DNA of 64,000 bases, taken from Pseudomonas sp. RIT623 (GTDB lineage Bacteria; Pseudomonadota; Gammaproteobacteria; Pseudomonadales; Pseudomonadaceae). The notes under the pieces are model-generated. The model worked only from the letters and a program-made list of their open reading frames with translations, made no database searches and was not told the DNA's origin. Location of the stretch: positions 62,001 through 126,000 of the forward strand of contig NZ_SOZA01000007.1 of the NCBI RefSeq assembly GCF_004519305.1. The letters are read 5' to 3'. A program made the position numbers and the translations under genes. Positions 43,387-51,394 of this stretch are shown here, one piece after another (the stretch's first letter is position 1; each line of letters opens with the position of its first letter).

Positions 43387-44865
43387 TTACTTGTCGGCGT
43401 GATACTGCGCATCAGCGGTTTCAAAGCGCGAAACCATGCTGTTCGACGGGCTGCCAAGCTTGCTCACCACGAAGATCGCGATGCTGGCGAACAGGAAGCC
43501 TGGGATGATCTCGTACAGACCCAGGCCGACGTAGCTTTTCCACAGGATCACGGTCAGGGCACCGACGATGATGCCGGCCAGGGCACCGTTACGGGTCATG
43601 CCCTTCCACAGCACCGAGATCAGCACTACCGGACCAAAGGCGGCACCGAAGCCGGCCCAGGCGTAGGCCACCAGGCCCAGCACGCGGTTCTCAGGGTTGG
43701 CGGCCATGGCGATGGCGATCAGCGCGACGGCCAACACCATCATGCGACCGACCCATACCAGTTCCTTCTGCGAAGCGTTCTTGCGCAGGAAGGCCTTGTA
43801 GAAGTCTTCGGTCAGGGCGCTGGAGCACACCAGCAACTGACAGCTCAGGGTGCTCATCACCGCCGCCAGGATGGCCGACAGCAACACACCGGCGATCCAC
43901 GGGTTGAACAGGATCTTGGCCAACTCGATGAACACACGCTCGTGGTTCTCGGTGACAGGGCCTGCCAGCTCAGGATGCGCCGAGAAGTAGGCGATGCCGA
44001 AGAAGCCCACGGCGCAGGTACCGGCCAGGCACAGGATCATCCAGGTCATGGAGATGCGACGGGCGTTGGCGATCGACTTGACCGAGTCGGCGGCCATGAA
44101 GCGCGCCAGGATGTGCGGCTGGCCGAAGTAGCCCAGGCCCCAGCCCATCAGCGAAATGATGCCGATGAAGGTAGCGCCCTTGAACATGTCGAAGTGCGCC
44201 GGGTTGACCACCTCGATGGCGGCGAAGGTCTGGTCGAAGCCACCGGTGGAGATCAGCACGATCACCGGGGTCAGGATCAGCGCGAAGATCATCAGCGACG
44301 CCTGCACGGTGTCGGTCCAGCTCACCGCCAGGAAGCCACCGACGAAGGTATAAGCAATGGTCGCCGCGGCACCGGCCCACAGGGCGGTCTCGTACGGCAT
44401 GCCGAAGGTGCTTTCGAACAGGCGGGCGCCAGCAACGATGCCGGAGGCGCAGTAGATGGTGAAGAACACCAGGATGACGATTGCCGAGATGATCCGCAGC
44501 AGGCCGGTCTGGTCTTCGAAACGACTGGAGAAGTAGTCCGGCAGGGTCAGGGCGTCACCGTTGTGCTCGGTCTGCACCCGCAGACGGCCAGCGACGAACA
44601 ACCAGTTCAGGTAGGCGCCGACGGTCAGGCCGATGGCGATCCAGGCCTCGGAAAGGCCGGCGAAGTAAATGGCGCCCGGCAGGCCCATCAACAGCCAGCC
44701 GCTCATGTCCGATGCGCCGGCGGAAAGCGCGGTGACCACGCTGCCGAGACTACGGCCGCCGAGAATATAGTCGGAAAGGTTCTTGGTGGAGCGATAGGCG
44801 GCGAAGCCGATCAGCACCATTGCCGCAATGTAGACCACGAAGGTGATCGTTAGTGGATTGCCCAT
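43387..44865 (-). CDS. putP: Sodium/proline symporter PutP
   Basis: PutP imports proline with sodium. The 492-residue inner-membrane protein has about thirteen helices of the sodium:solute symporter fold. Recognisable segments are YILGGRSLGSVVTALSAGASDMSGWLLMGLPG in pieces around residues 34-65 and the sodium-site helix near AAVMSTLSCQLLVCSS. I chose ATG 44865, giving the standard MGNPLTITFVVYIA start. It is divergent from putA and should be repressed by PutA when proline is absent. Confidence 0.97.
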   Translation of the reverse strand: MGNPLTITFVVYIAAMVLIGFAAYRSTKNLSDYILGGRSLGSVVTALSAGASDMSGWLLMGLPGAIYFAGLSEAWIAIGLTVGAYLNWLFVAGRLRVQTEHNGDALTLPDYFSSRFEDQTGLLRIISAIVILVFFTIYCASGIVAGARLFESTFGMPYETALWAGAAATIAYTFVGGFLAVSWTDTVQASLMIFALILTPVIVLISTGGFDQTFAAIEVVNPAHFDMFKGATFIGIISLMGWGLGYFGQPHILARFMAADSVKSIANARRISMTWMILCLAGTCAVGFFGIAYFSAHPELAGPVTENHERVFIELAKILFNPWIAGVLLSAILAAVMSTLSCQLLVCSSALTEDFYKAFLRKNASQKELVWVGRMMVLAVALIAIAMAANPENRVLGLVAYAWAGFGAAFGPVVLISVLWKGMTRNGALAGIIVGALTVILWKSYVGLGLYEIIPGFLFASIAIFVVSKLGSPSNSMVSRFETADAQYHADK

Positions 44866-44881
44866 GAGTTGTGCCCTGGCG

Positions 44882-44889
44882 TTGTTTTT
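44882..44889 (-). promoter_or_regulatory. Candidate Crc/Hfq CA motif in the putP leader
   Basis: AAAAACAA on the minus strand fits the AAnAAnAA motif bound by Hfq-Crc in Pseudomonas. It lies 16 bases before the putP ATG, next to the ribosome-binding region, where binding would block translation under catabolite repression. One short motif only. Confidence 0.35.
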
Positions 44890-44917
44890 ATCTCTTGCGA
44901 CCGCCGTGCAGCAGACG

Positions 44918-45154
44918 GTTGCACCCAGGCGGCGCATCCTATGCAACAACATGAATCAGGTGCAACCATTTTTCATTTGCAAGTTGCACCCGACCCTGCA
45001 TTTTCAGAAAAAACCCTTTTCTTGCTCCATTTCGGAGCAAAAACAGCCTTTTTCATACTTAAATGCACCAAAGATGGCCATTTCGGCTGTTCAGAAACGC
45101 CCTTCAGACGAGTTGCACCCAAGGCACGAAAAATTCGGGTTGCACCCGGTTGCA
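44918..45154. promoter_or_regulatory. PutA operator array in the putP-putA control region
   Basis: The gap from 44866 to 45225 holds no gene. It contains seven exact GTTGCA hexamers, the sequence recognised by the ribbon-helix-helix domain of PutA in E. coli: plus strand at 44918, 44983, 45112, 45139 and 45149, minus strand at 44942 and 44961. Most are followed by CC. The last two are 10 bases apart, one helical turn. A perfect inverted repeat TTGCTCC-ATTTC-GGAGCAA lies between the groups at 45022-45040, in an AT-rich stretch. PutA here has the DNA-binding domain needed for this autoregulation. Confidence 0.75.
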
Positions 45155-45225
45155 CCCCAATTGTCCTACAGGCTAATCTTGCCGCCAGCTTAGGCCACAT
45201 CCGTGGCCAATAACGAGGATAAGAA

Positions 45226-48200
45226 ATGGCGACGACCACCCTTGGGGTCAAACTCGACGACCCGACCCGTGAGCGACTCAAAGCAGCTGCGCAGTCCATC
45301 GACCGCACGCCGCACTGGTTGATCAAGCAAGCGATCTTCAACTATCTCGAGAAGCTCGAGGGTGGCGCCACCCTGAACGACCTCAACGGCCATGCCGCCG
45401 CTGGCGACGACGCCGGCGAAGTCGCCGCCGACCACGCCCACCAGTGCTTCCTGGAGTTCGCCGAAAGTATCCTGCCGCAATCGGTACTGCGCTCGGCGAT
45501 CACCGCCGCCTACCGTCGCCCCGAGCAGGAAGTGGTGCCGATGCTGCTGGAGCAGGCACGCCTGCCAGCCGCCCAGGCCGAAGCCACCAACAAGCTGGCC
45601 GCAAGCCTGGCCGACAAGCTGCGCAACCAGAAGAGCGCCGGTGGCCGCGCCGGTATCGTCCAGGGCCTGCTGCAGGAGTTCTCGCTGTCCTCGCAAGAAG
45701 GCGTGGCGCTGATGTGCCTGGCCGAAGCCCTGCTGCGCATCCCCGACAAAGGCACCCGTGACGCACTGATCCGCGACAAGATCAGCACCGGCAACTGGCA
45801 GCCGCACCTGGGCAACAGCCCGTCGCTGTTCGTCAACGCGGCGACCTGGGGCCTGCTGCTTACCGGCAAGCTGGTCAGCACCCACAACGAATCCGGCCTG
45901 ACCTCCTCGCTCACCCGCATCATCGGCAAGAGCGGCGAGCCGATGATCCGCAAGGGCGTCGACATGGCCATGCGCCTGATGGGCGAGCAGTTCGTCACCG
46001 GCGAGACCATCGCCGAGGCCCTGGCCAACGCCAGCAAGTTCGAAGCCAAGGGCTTCCGCTACAGCTACGACATGCTCGGCGAAGCCGCGCTGACCGAGCA
46101 CGACGCGCAGAAATACCTGGCCTCCTACGAGCAGGCGATCCACTCGATCGGCAAGGCCTCGCACGGCCGTGGCATCTATGAAGGCCCGGGCATCTCGATC
46201 AAGCTCTCGGCCCTGCACCCGCGCTACAGCCGCGCCCAGTACGAGCGCGTGATGAGCGAGCTGTACCCGCGCCTGCTGTCGCTGACCCTGCTGGCCAAGC
46301 AATACGACATCGGCCTGAACATCGACGCTGAGGAAGCCGACCGCCTGGAGCTGTCGCTGGACCTGCTCGAGCGCCTGTGCTTCGAGCCGTCGCTGGCCGG
46401 CTGGAACGGTATCGGCTTCGTCATTCAGGCCTACCAGAAGCGCTGCCCGTACGTGATCGACTACGTCATCGACCTGGCCAAGCGCAGCCGCCACCGCCTG
46501 ATGATCCGCCTGGTGAAGGGCGCCTACTGGGACAGCGAGATCAAGCGCGCCCAGGTCGAGGGCCTGGAAGGCTACCCGGTGTACACCCGCAAGGTGTACA
46601 CCGACGTGTCCTACGTCGCCTGCGCACGCAAGCTGCTGGCCGTGCCAGAAGCGATCTACCCGCAGTTCGCCACGCACAACGCCCACACCCTGTCGGCCAT
46701 CTACACCATCGCCGGGCAGAACTACTACCCGGGCCAGTACGAGTTCCAGTGCCTGCACGGCATGGGCGAACCGCTGTACGAGCAAGTCGTGGGCAAAATC
46801 TCCGAGGGCAAGCTGAACCGTCCGTGCCGCGTGTACGCACCGGTCGGCACCCACGAGACCCTGCTGGCCTACCTGGTCCGCCGCCTGCTCGAAAACGGCG
46901 CCAACACCTCGTTCGTCAACCGCATTGCCGACCACTCGATCTCCATCCAGGAACTGGTTGCCGACCCGGTCGCCAGCATCGAGCGCATGGGCACCCAGGA
47001 AGGCAGCATCGGCCTGCCGCACCCGCGCATCCCGATGCCGCGTGAGCTGTATGGCAGCGAACGGGCCAACTCGGCCGGTATCGACATGGCCAACGAACAC
47101 CGCCTGGCGTCGCTGTCGTGCGCCCTGCTGGCCACCGCCCACAACGACTGGAAAGCCGCCCCGCTGCTGGCTTGCGCCGCCAGCGAGCAGCCGACCGCGC
47201 CGGTGCTCAATCCGTCCGATCATCGCGATGTGGTCGGCCATGTGCAGGAAGCCACCGTCGCCGACGTCGACAATGCCATCCAGTGCGCACTGAACGCCGC
47301 ACCGATCTGGCAGGCCACTCCGCCCGCCGAGCGCGCCGCGATCCTCGAACGCGCCGCCGACCTGATGGAAGCCGATATCCAGCCGCTGATGGGCCTGCTG
47401 GTGCGCGAAGCCGGCAAGACCTTCGCCAACGCCATCGCCGAAGTGCGCGAGGCGGTGGACTTCCTGCGCTACTACGCGGTGCAGGCACGCAACGACCTGC
47501 GCAACGACAGCTGCCGCCCACTGGGCCCGGTGGTGTGCATCAGCCCGTGGAACTTCCCGCTGGCGATCTTCTCCGGCCAGGTGGCCGCGGCCCTCGCCGC
47601 CGGCAACCCGGTGCTGGCCAAGCCGGCCGAACAGACCCCGCTGGTCGCCGCCCAGGCCGTGCGCCTGATGCTCGAAGCCGGCATCCCCGAAGGCGTGCTG
47701 CAACTGCTGCCGGGCCAGGGCGAAACCGTCGGCGCCGGCCTGGTCGGTGACGAGCGCGTCAAGGGCGTGATGTTCACCGGCTCCACCGAAGTCGCCCGCC
47801 TGCTGCAACGCAACATTGCCGGACGCCTGGACAACCAGGGCCGTCCGATCCCGCTGATCGCCGAAACCGGCGGCCAGAACGCGATGATCGTCGACTCCTC
47901 GGCGCTGACCGAGCAGGTGGTGATCGATGTGGTGTCTTCGGCCTTCGACAGCGCCGGCCAGCGTTGCTCGGCCCTGCGCGTGCTGTGCCTGCAGGAAGAC
48001 TCCGCCGACCGCGTGATCGAGATGCTCAAGGGCGCCATGGCCGAAAGCCGCCTGGGCAACCCAGAGCGCCTGTCCGTTGACATTGGCCCGGTGATCGACG
48101 CCGAAGCCAAGGCCGGCATCGAGAAGCACATCCAGGGCATGCGCGACAAAGGCCGCAGCGTTTACCAGGTGGCCATCGCCGAGGGTGAAGAGATCAAGCG

Positions 48201-49176
48201 CGGTACCTTCGTGATGCCGACACTGATCGAACTGGAAAGCTTCGACGAGCTCAAGCGCGAAATCTTCGGCCCGGTACTGCACGTGGTGCGCTACAACCGC
48301 AAGGACCTGGACCAGTTGATCGAGCAGATCAACGCTTCCGGCTACGGCCTGACCCTGGGCGTGCACACCCGCATCGACGAGACCATCGCCAAGGTGGTGG
48401 ACAACGTCAACGCCGGCAACATGTACGTCAACCGCAACATCGTCGGCGCCGTGGTCGGCGTGCAGCCGTTCGGCGGTGAAGGCCTGTCCGGCACCGGCCC
48501 GAAAGCCGGCGGCCCGCTGTACCTGTACCGCCTGCTGTCGACCCGCCCGGCCGACGCCATCGCCCGCCACTTCCAGGCCGACGACGCGCGCGTTGCCGCC
48601 GACACCACTCTGCGCGACCAGCAGCTCAAGCCGCTGACCACCCTCACGACCTGGGCGGCCAGCAGCCAGATGAGCGACCTGACCGCGCTGTGCGAGCAGT
48701 TCGCCGAGCAGTCGCAGAGCGGCATCAGCCGCGTGCTGCCAGGCCCAACCGGCGAGCGCAACACCTACAGCGTGCTGCCACGCGAACACGTGCTGTGCCT
48801 GGCCGACAACGAGGCCGACCTGCTGGCCCAACTGGCGGCGGTACTGGCCGTGGGCAGCTCGGCGGTGTTCCAGGACGGCGAGCCGGCCAAGACCGTGCGC
48901 GCTCGTCTGCCGAAGGAGCTGCAAGCGAAGATCAAGCTGGTGGCTGACTGGAGCAAGGACGAGGTGGCCTTCGACGCGGTCATCCACCACGGTCACTCCG
49001 ACCAGCTGCGCGGCGTCTGCGAACAGGTGGCCAAGCGTGCCGGCGCGATCGTCGGCGTGCATGGGCTGTCGAGCGGCGATCACCAGATCGCCCTGGAGCG
49101 CCTGGTGATCGAGCGGGCGGTGAGCGTGAACACCGCGGCAGCGGGTGGTAACGCCAGCTTGATGACCATCGGCTGA
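45226..49176 (+). CDS. putA: Trifunctional PutA: transcriptional repressor, proline dehydrogenase, P5C dehydrogenase
   Basis: PutA oxidises proline to glutamate in two steps and represses the put genes when proline is low. The 1316-residue protein has an N-terminal ribbon-helix-helix DNA-binding domain (about 1-47; TTLGVKLDD then a helix pair), a proline dehydrogenase barrel with FAD sites (about 185-570; GPGISIKLSALHPRY), and an aldehyde dehydrogenase domain (about 650-1120) with the nucleophile Cys in SAGQRCSALRV. A C-terminal domain follows, as usual in long PutAs. Start ATG 45226 has GAGGATAAG upstream. An intrinsic terminator follows the stop. Confidence 0.98.
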   Translation: MATTTLGVKLDDPTRERLKAAAQSIDRTPHWLIKQAIFNYLEKLEGGATLNDLNGHAAAGDDAGEVAADHAHQCFLEFAESILPQSVLRSAITAAYRRPEQEVVPMLLEQARLPAAQAEATNKLAASLADKLRNQKSAGGRAGIVQGLLQEFSLSSQEGVALMCLAEALLRIPDKGTRDALIRDKISTGNWQPHLGNSPSLFVNAATWGLLLTGKLVSTHNESGLTSSLTRIIGKSGEPMIRKGVDMAMRLMGEQFVTGETIAEALANASKFEAKGFRYSYDMLGEAALTEHDAQKYLASYEQAIHSIGKASHGRGIYEGPGISIKLSALHPRYSRAQYERVMSELYPRLLSLTLLAKQYDIGLNIDAEEADRLELSLDLLERLCFEPSLAGWNGIGFVIQAYQKRCPYVIDYVIDLAKRSRHRLMIRLVKGAYWDSEIKRAQVEGLEGYPVYTRKVYTDVSYVACARKLLAVPEAIYPQFATHNAHTLSAIYTIAGQNYYPGQYEFQCLHGMGEPLYEQVVGKISEGKLNRPCRVYAPVGTHETLLAYLVRRLLENGANTSFVNRIADHSISIQELVADPVASIERMGTQEGSIGLPHPRIPMPRELYGSERANSAGIDMANEHRLASLSCALLATAHNDWKAAPLLACAASEQPTAPVLNPSDHRDVVGHVQEATVADVDNAIQCALNAAPIWQATPPAERAAILERAADLMEADIQPLMGLLVREAGKTFANAIAEVREAVDFLRYYAVQARNDLRNDSCRPLGPVVCISPWNFPLAIFSGQVAAALAAGNPVLAKPAEQTPLVAAQAVRLMLEAGIPEGVLQLLPGQGETVGAGLVGDERVKGVMFTGSTEVARLLQRNIAGRLDNQGRPIPLIAETGGQNAMIVDSSALTEQVVIDVVSSAFDSAGQRCSALRVLCLQEDSADRVIEMLKGAMAESRLGNPERLSVDIGPVIDAEAKAGIEKHIQGMRDKGRSVYQVAIAEGEEIKRGTFVMPTLIELESFDELKREIFGPVLHVVRYNRKDLDQLIEQINASGYGLTLGVHTRIDETIAKVVDNVNAGNMYVNRNIVGAVVGVQPFGGEGLSGTGPKAGGPLYLYRLLSTRPADAIARHFQADDARVAADTTLRDQQLKPLTTLTTWAASSQMSDLTALCEQFAEQSQSGISRVLPGPTGERNTYSVLPREHVLCLADNEADLLAQLAAVLAVGSSAVFQDGEPAKTVRARLPKELQAKIKLVADWSKDEVAFDAVIHHGHSDQLRGVCEQVAKRAGAIVGVHGLSSGDHQIALERLVIERAVSVNTAAAGGNASLMTIG

Positions 49177-49190
49177 CACCGACGGTCTAA

Positions 49191-49220
49191 CAAAAGGAGA
49201 GCTTCGGCTCTCCTTTTTTG
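49191..49220. terminator. Intrinsic terminator between putA and yoeB
   Basis: AAAAGGAGAGC, tetraloop TTCG, GCTCTCCTTTT and further T residues form a strong terminator 15 bases after the putA stop. The A tract on the other side lets it work also for the convergent yefM-yoeB transcript. Confidence 0.92.
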
Positions 49221-49232
49221 TGGGCGCTAGGC

Positions 49233-49541
49233 CTAATCGTCATAGTGGTAACGGCACTGCAGGATGGTCAGGGTTCCCGCCTCGTAGAAGTAGACCAATC
49301 GGTGTTCGCGAGTGATACGGCGAGACCAGAAACCTGACAAGTCGCCTTTGAGCGGCTCTGGCTTGCCGGTGCCTTTGAAAGGGCTGCGCAGACACTCACA
49401 GATCATCGTGTTGATGCGCTGGAAGATAGCGACATCACTGTTTCGCCAGTGGCCGTAGTCTTCCCACCCCTCGGCAGTGAAGGCCACGCTTGTGGTGCTT
49501 CGCGCCTCAGTCTTGTTTCGTTGCTTGGCTTTCACATTCAT
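49233..49541 (-). CDS. yoeB: Txe/YoeB-family toxin
   Basis: YoeB is a ribosome-dependent mRNA interferase of a type II toxin-antitoxin module. The 102-residue protein contains the family core: WEDYGHW, GKPEPLKGDLSGFWSRRITREHRLVY and the C-terminal CRYHY, with the catalytic Glu, Arg and His positions in place. I chose ATG 49541, which overlaps the antitoxin gene by 35 bases; this gives an N-terminal extension of about 18 basic residues not found in E. coli YoeB, so a later start (for example the GTG at SVAF) is possible. Confidence 0.93.
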   Translation of the reverse strand: MNVKAKQRNKTEARSTTSVAFTAEGWEDYGHWRNSDVAIFQRINTMICECLRSPFKGTGKPEPLKGDLSGFWSRRITREHRLVYFYEAGTLTILQCRYHYDD

Positions 49542-49791
49542 CGAGTGCCAGTTCCTGGGTAACGGCCTTACCAGCCCGGAGCTGAGCAATGGAAGCGCGA
49601 AGACGCTTGGCGTTCGCGGACGACTCCAGCAGGTACATGGTCTCGCGCATGCCGTTGTAGTCCTCGAGCGAAATCATCACGACCGGCTCGCCACGCTGAC
49701 GTGTGATGACTGCCGGCTCATGGTCCCGGCATACGTCGTCCATTGTCTGCTTCAGGTCGGCGCGTGCCTGGCTGAACGTCAGTACATGCAT
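49507..49791 (-). CDS. yefM: YefM-family antitoxin
   Basis: The 94-residue Phd/YefM antitoxin has the N-terminal DNA-binding fold (MHVLTFSQARADLKQTMDDV) and a C-terminal half that should wrap YoeB (RETMYLLESSANAKRL). The start ATG 49791 follows a GGAAAG ribosome-binding site; the frame itself extends to 49911. It precedes and overlaps the toxin gene, the canonical order. YefM or the YefM-YoeB complex is expected to repress the operon through TGTACA sites, which occur upstream. Confidence 0.94.
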   Translation of the reverse strand: MHVLTFSQARADLKQTMDDVCRDHEPAVITRQRGEPVVMISLEDYNGMRETMYLLESSANAKRLRASIAQLRAGKAVTQELALDECESQATKQD

Positions 49792-49862
49792 TTTTCTTTC
49801 CTTTCCAGGTACCGCCTGGATCAGTTCTCGGTGGTCAACAGGCCTTGATGGCAGGTCGGCGC

Positions 49863-49904
49863 TGTACAACCTGCCTGCCAAACATTGTACAAACTTGCGT
49901 ACAA
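49863..49904 (-). promoter_or_regulatory. Candidate YefM operator sites
   Basis: Upstream of yefM, TGTACA occurs exactly at 49863 and 49886 (the second within the palindrome TTGTACAA) and as CGTACA at 49899. TGTACA is the core bound by YefM in E. coli. The rest of the 333-base gap up to 50124 holds only degenerate REP-like fragments near 50013 and 50089. Confidence 0.55.
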
Positions 49905-50124
49905 CTCGCAAGGCCGAACCCTGAAACTATTTGGAGAACTGATTGCCGTTGGGAAAGGTGGATATGGAACCGGAATTCCCGCAGCGGCAGAACAGCGTTA
50001 AATCCTGCTGCCATGTAGGAGCCGTCCCAAACCGGCGCTTGGCGCGATATCAAGACAGCCCCACTCCCGCAGCAGTACCCAGTGGCGTGAGAGCGGGGTT
50101 GCCCCTCGATGTCCTTTTGGGGCG

Positions 50125-50388
50125 TTAACGCCCCATGCCCAGTTCGGCATCGTCCATCAGCGCCTTGGCCAGCGCGCTCAGGTAATACGACGCCCAGAGC
50201 AACTGGGGCTTTTCCTCCATGATCCCGGTGATGGTCAGGTCGCGTACGCAGCCCATCAGTTCCGAGGCCTGGTCGCGGGCGTGCTGGCAGGGGATGCCGG
50301 GCTCGATGCAGAACAGCGGGTCGGTCATGCCTTCGCCTTGATAGAACTTGGTCTTGCCGGCGGTGGTGGGGGTGTTGCCTGTGGTCAT
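50125..50388 (-). CDS. DUF3077 family small protein
   Basis: This 87-residue soluble protein belongs to DUF3077, small proteins common in Pseudomonas and of unknown function. It has the segment FCIEPGIPCQHARDQASELMGCVRDL in the middle and a helical C-terminal half. ATG 50388 has GGGAGAA seven bases upstream. It follows the DUF6124 gene by 40 bases on the same strand, and the two are probably co-transcribed. Confidence 0.8.
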   Translation of the reverse strand: MTTGNTPTTAGKTKFYQGEGMTDPLFCIEPGIPCQHARDQASELMGCVRDLTITGIMEEKPQLLWASYYLSALAKALMDDAELGMGR

Positions 50389-50428
50389 GGTTGTTCTCCC
50401 TGAAATGGTCGGTGCCCCGCGATGTGAC

Positions 50429-50671
50429 TCAATGCAACGTCGGCGCCTGCGCTGGCATCTGCACCTGGATCAACGCCGCTTCGAGCAACACACGCAGCGA
50501 TTCCATTTCATGCATCGACGCCATCATCAACACGGCGGCCGGCGACCTGGGTTTGAGCTGTACGGCGTGATGGGCCACGGTCAAGGCGCACAGGGCGTAT
50601 TCGGTGGCCTGGATGAGGGTGTCTTCGAGGGAGTGAGGGTTGTGGGGTGGATCGGGGACAATCTTCAGCAT
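50429..50671 (-). CDS. DUF6124 family small protein
   Basis: The 80-residue protein starts MLKIVPDPPHNPHSLEDTLIQATEYALCALTVA, typical of the DUF6124 family found mainly in Pseudomonas. It is mostly helical, without signal peptide or clear membrane segment. GAGGA lies six bases before ATG 50671. It is preceded by a long structured leader and followed by the DUF3077 gene. Function unknown. Confidence 0.78.
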   Translation of the reverse strand: MLKIVPDPPHNPHSLEDTLIQATEYALCALTVAHHAVQLKPRSPAAVLMMASMHEMESLRVLLEAALIQVQMPAQAPTLH

Positions 50672-50912
50672 GATGAATCCTCAATTTGAGATGGAACCAT
50701 CACCGTTCGCTGTCAAACAAAGGGTGGCAGCTGTACATGGGTTGACAGACCGGTCAAATAGAGGAAACCCGGCGCACCCAAAGATGCCCCACGCACAGCC
50801 GCCATAAAGACAAAGCCATACGGTTCGTATTTGAGTCGGCCTGTCAAAGCCGGTCGCTGATTTTGCAGCGACCGTCCGAGACTAGAGACCAACCCAGAGC
50901 ACCGCAATGGCT
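50672..50912 (-). other. Structured leader with short ORF upstream of the DUF6124 gene
   Basis: This 241-base stretch on the minus strand precedes the DUF6124 gene. It has a perfect 9-base-pair hairpin (50851-50874, GGTCGCTG/CAGCGACC with loop ATTTTG) and three TTGACAG words (at about 50711, 50741 and 50842, the middle one in the other orientation). A frame of 64 codons (50713-50907) covers it and ends 41 bases before the gene, with internal ATG starts. The start of that frame lacks a good ribosome-binding site. I read it as an untranslated or leader-peptide region rather than a normal gene. The further 145 bases to 51057 show nothing recognisable. Confidence 0.4.
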
Positions 50913-51057
50913 TGAAAGGGCTTGGCAGTATGTTTGGGAATTGGACTACATGGAATAGGGAAAGTCTTGGAATATGCGTAGGAAACGCACTTCGGCTCGG
51001 CCATCAGAGCCATAGGGGTGACTGGAAAACTGCGATCAATTTGAGGCTAAGCGGCCA

Positions 51058-51342
51058 TCAGGCCGACTTCTTTTTCACCGTAAAATCAACTTCCAGATCG
51101 GCGTTCGCCAGAATATTCACCAGTGCATCCAGCGAAAACTTGTCTATCTTGCCATTGAGCAAGTCACTCAAGCGTGGCTGAGTCAGATGCAGTCGCCGTG
51201 CTGCATCTTTCTGCGGCAGATCCCAGGATCGGACCATCTTGGTCAACACCCGCATCAGCTTCGCCCGAAGCCGCAGGTTCTCGGCCTCTTCGGGTGAGTC
51301 GAACAGCGCATCCCATACTGAAGTGGAGCGTTCGTTTGTCAT
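51058..51342 (-). CDS. higA: XRE-family antitoxin, HigA-like
   Basis: The 94-residue protein has a helix-turn-helix at about residues 38-75 (SWDLPQKDAARRLHLTQPRLSDLL in pieces) and a short acidic N-terminal part. This is the layout of XRE-type antitoxins encoded after the toxin. I chose ATG 51342, where MTNERSTSVWDALF begins; the frame extends upstream into the gap. It follows the toxin gene by 52 bases on the same strand and probably represses the operon. Confidence 0.88.
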   Translation of the reverse strand: MTNERSTSVWDALFDSPEEAENLRLRAKLMRVLTKMVRSWDLPQKDAARRLHLTQPRLSDLLNGKIDKFSLDALVNILANADLEVDFTVKKKSA

Positions 51343-51394
51343 CGCAAATCCCTCTGTGCATCCATCTCGTTCATACAGTACTGCCGGTTCTGGC

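Noticed and set aside
45190..49179. A 1329-codon open frame antisense to putA
   Set aside because: It mirrors the codon pattern of putA in high-GC DNA, lacks any recognisable domain, and putA has full domain support.
50013..50110. A further REP pair near yefM
   Set aside because: Only fragments resemble REP arms (TAGGAGCC, GAGCGGGGTTGCCCC); too degenerate to call.
50713..50907. A 64-codon gene before DUF6124
   Set aside because: Weak ribosome-binding site, overlap with a strong hairpin, and no domain; kept only as part of the leader.
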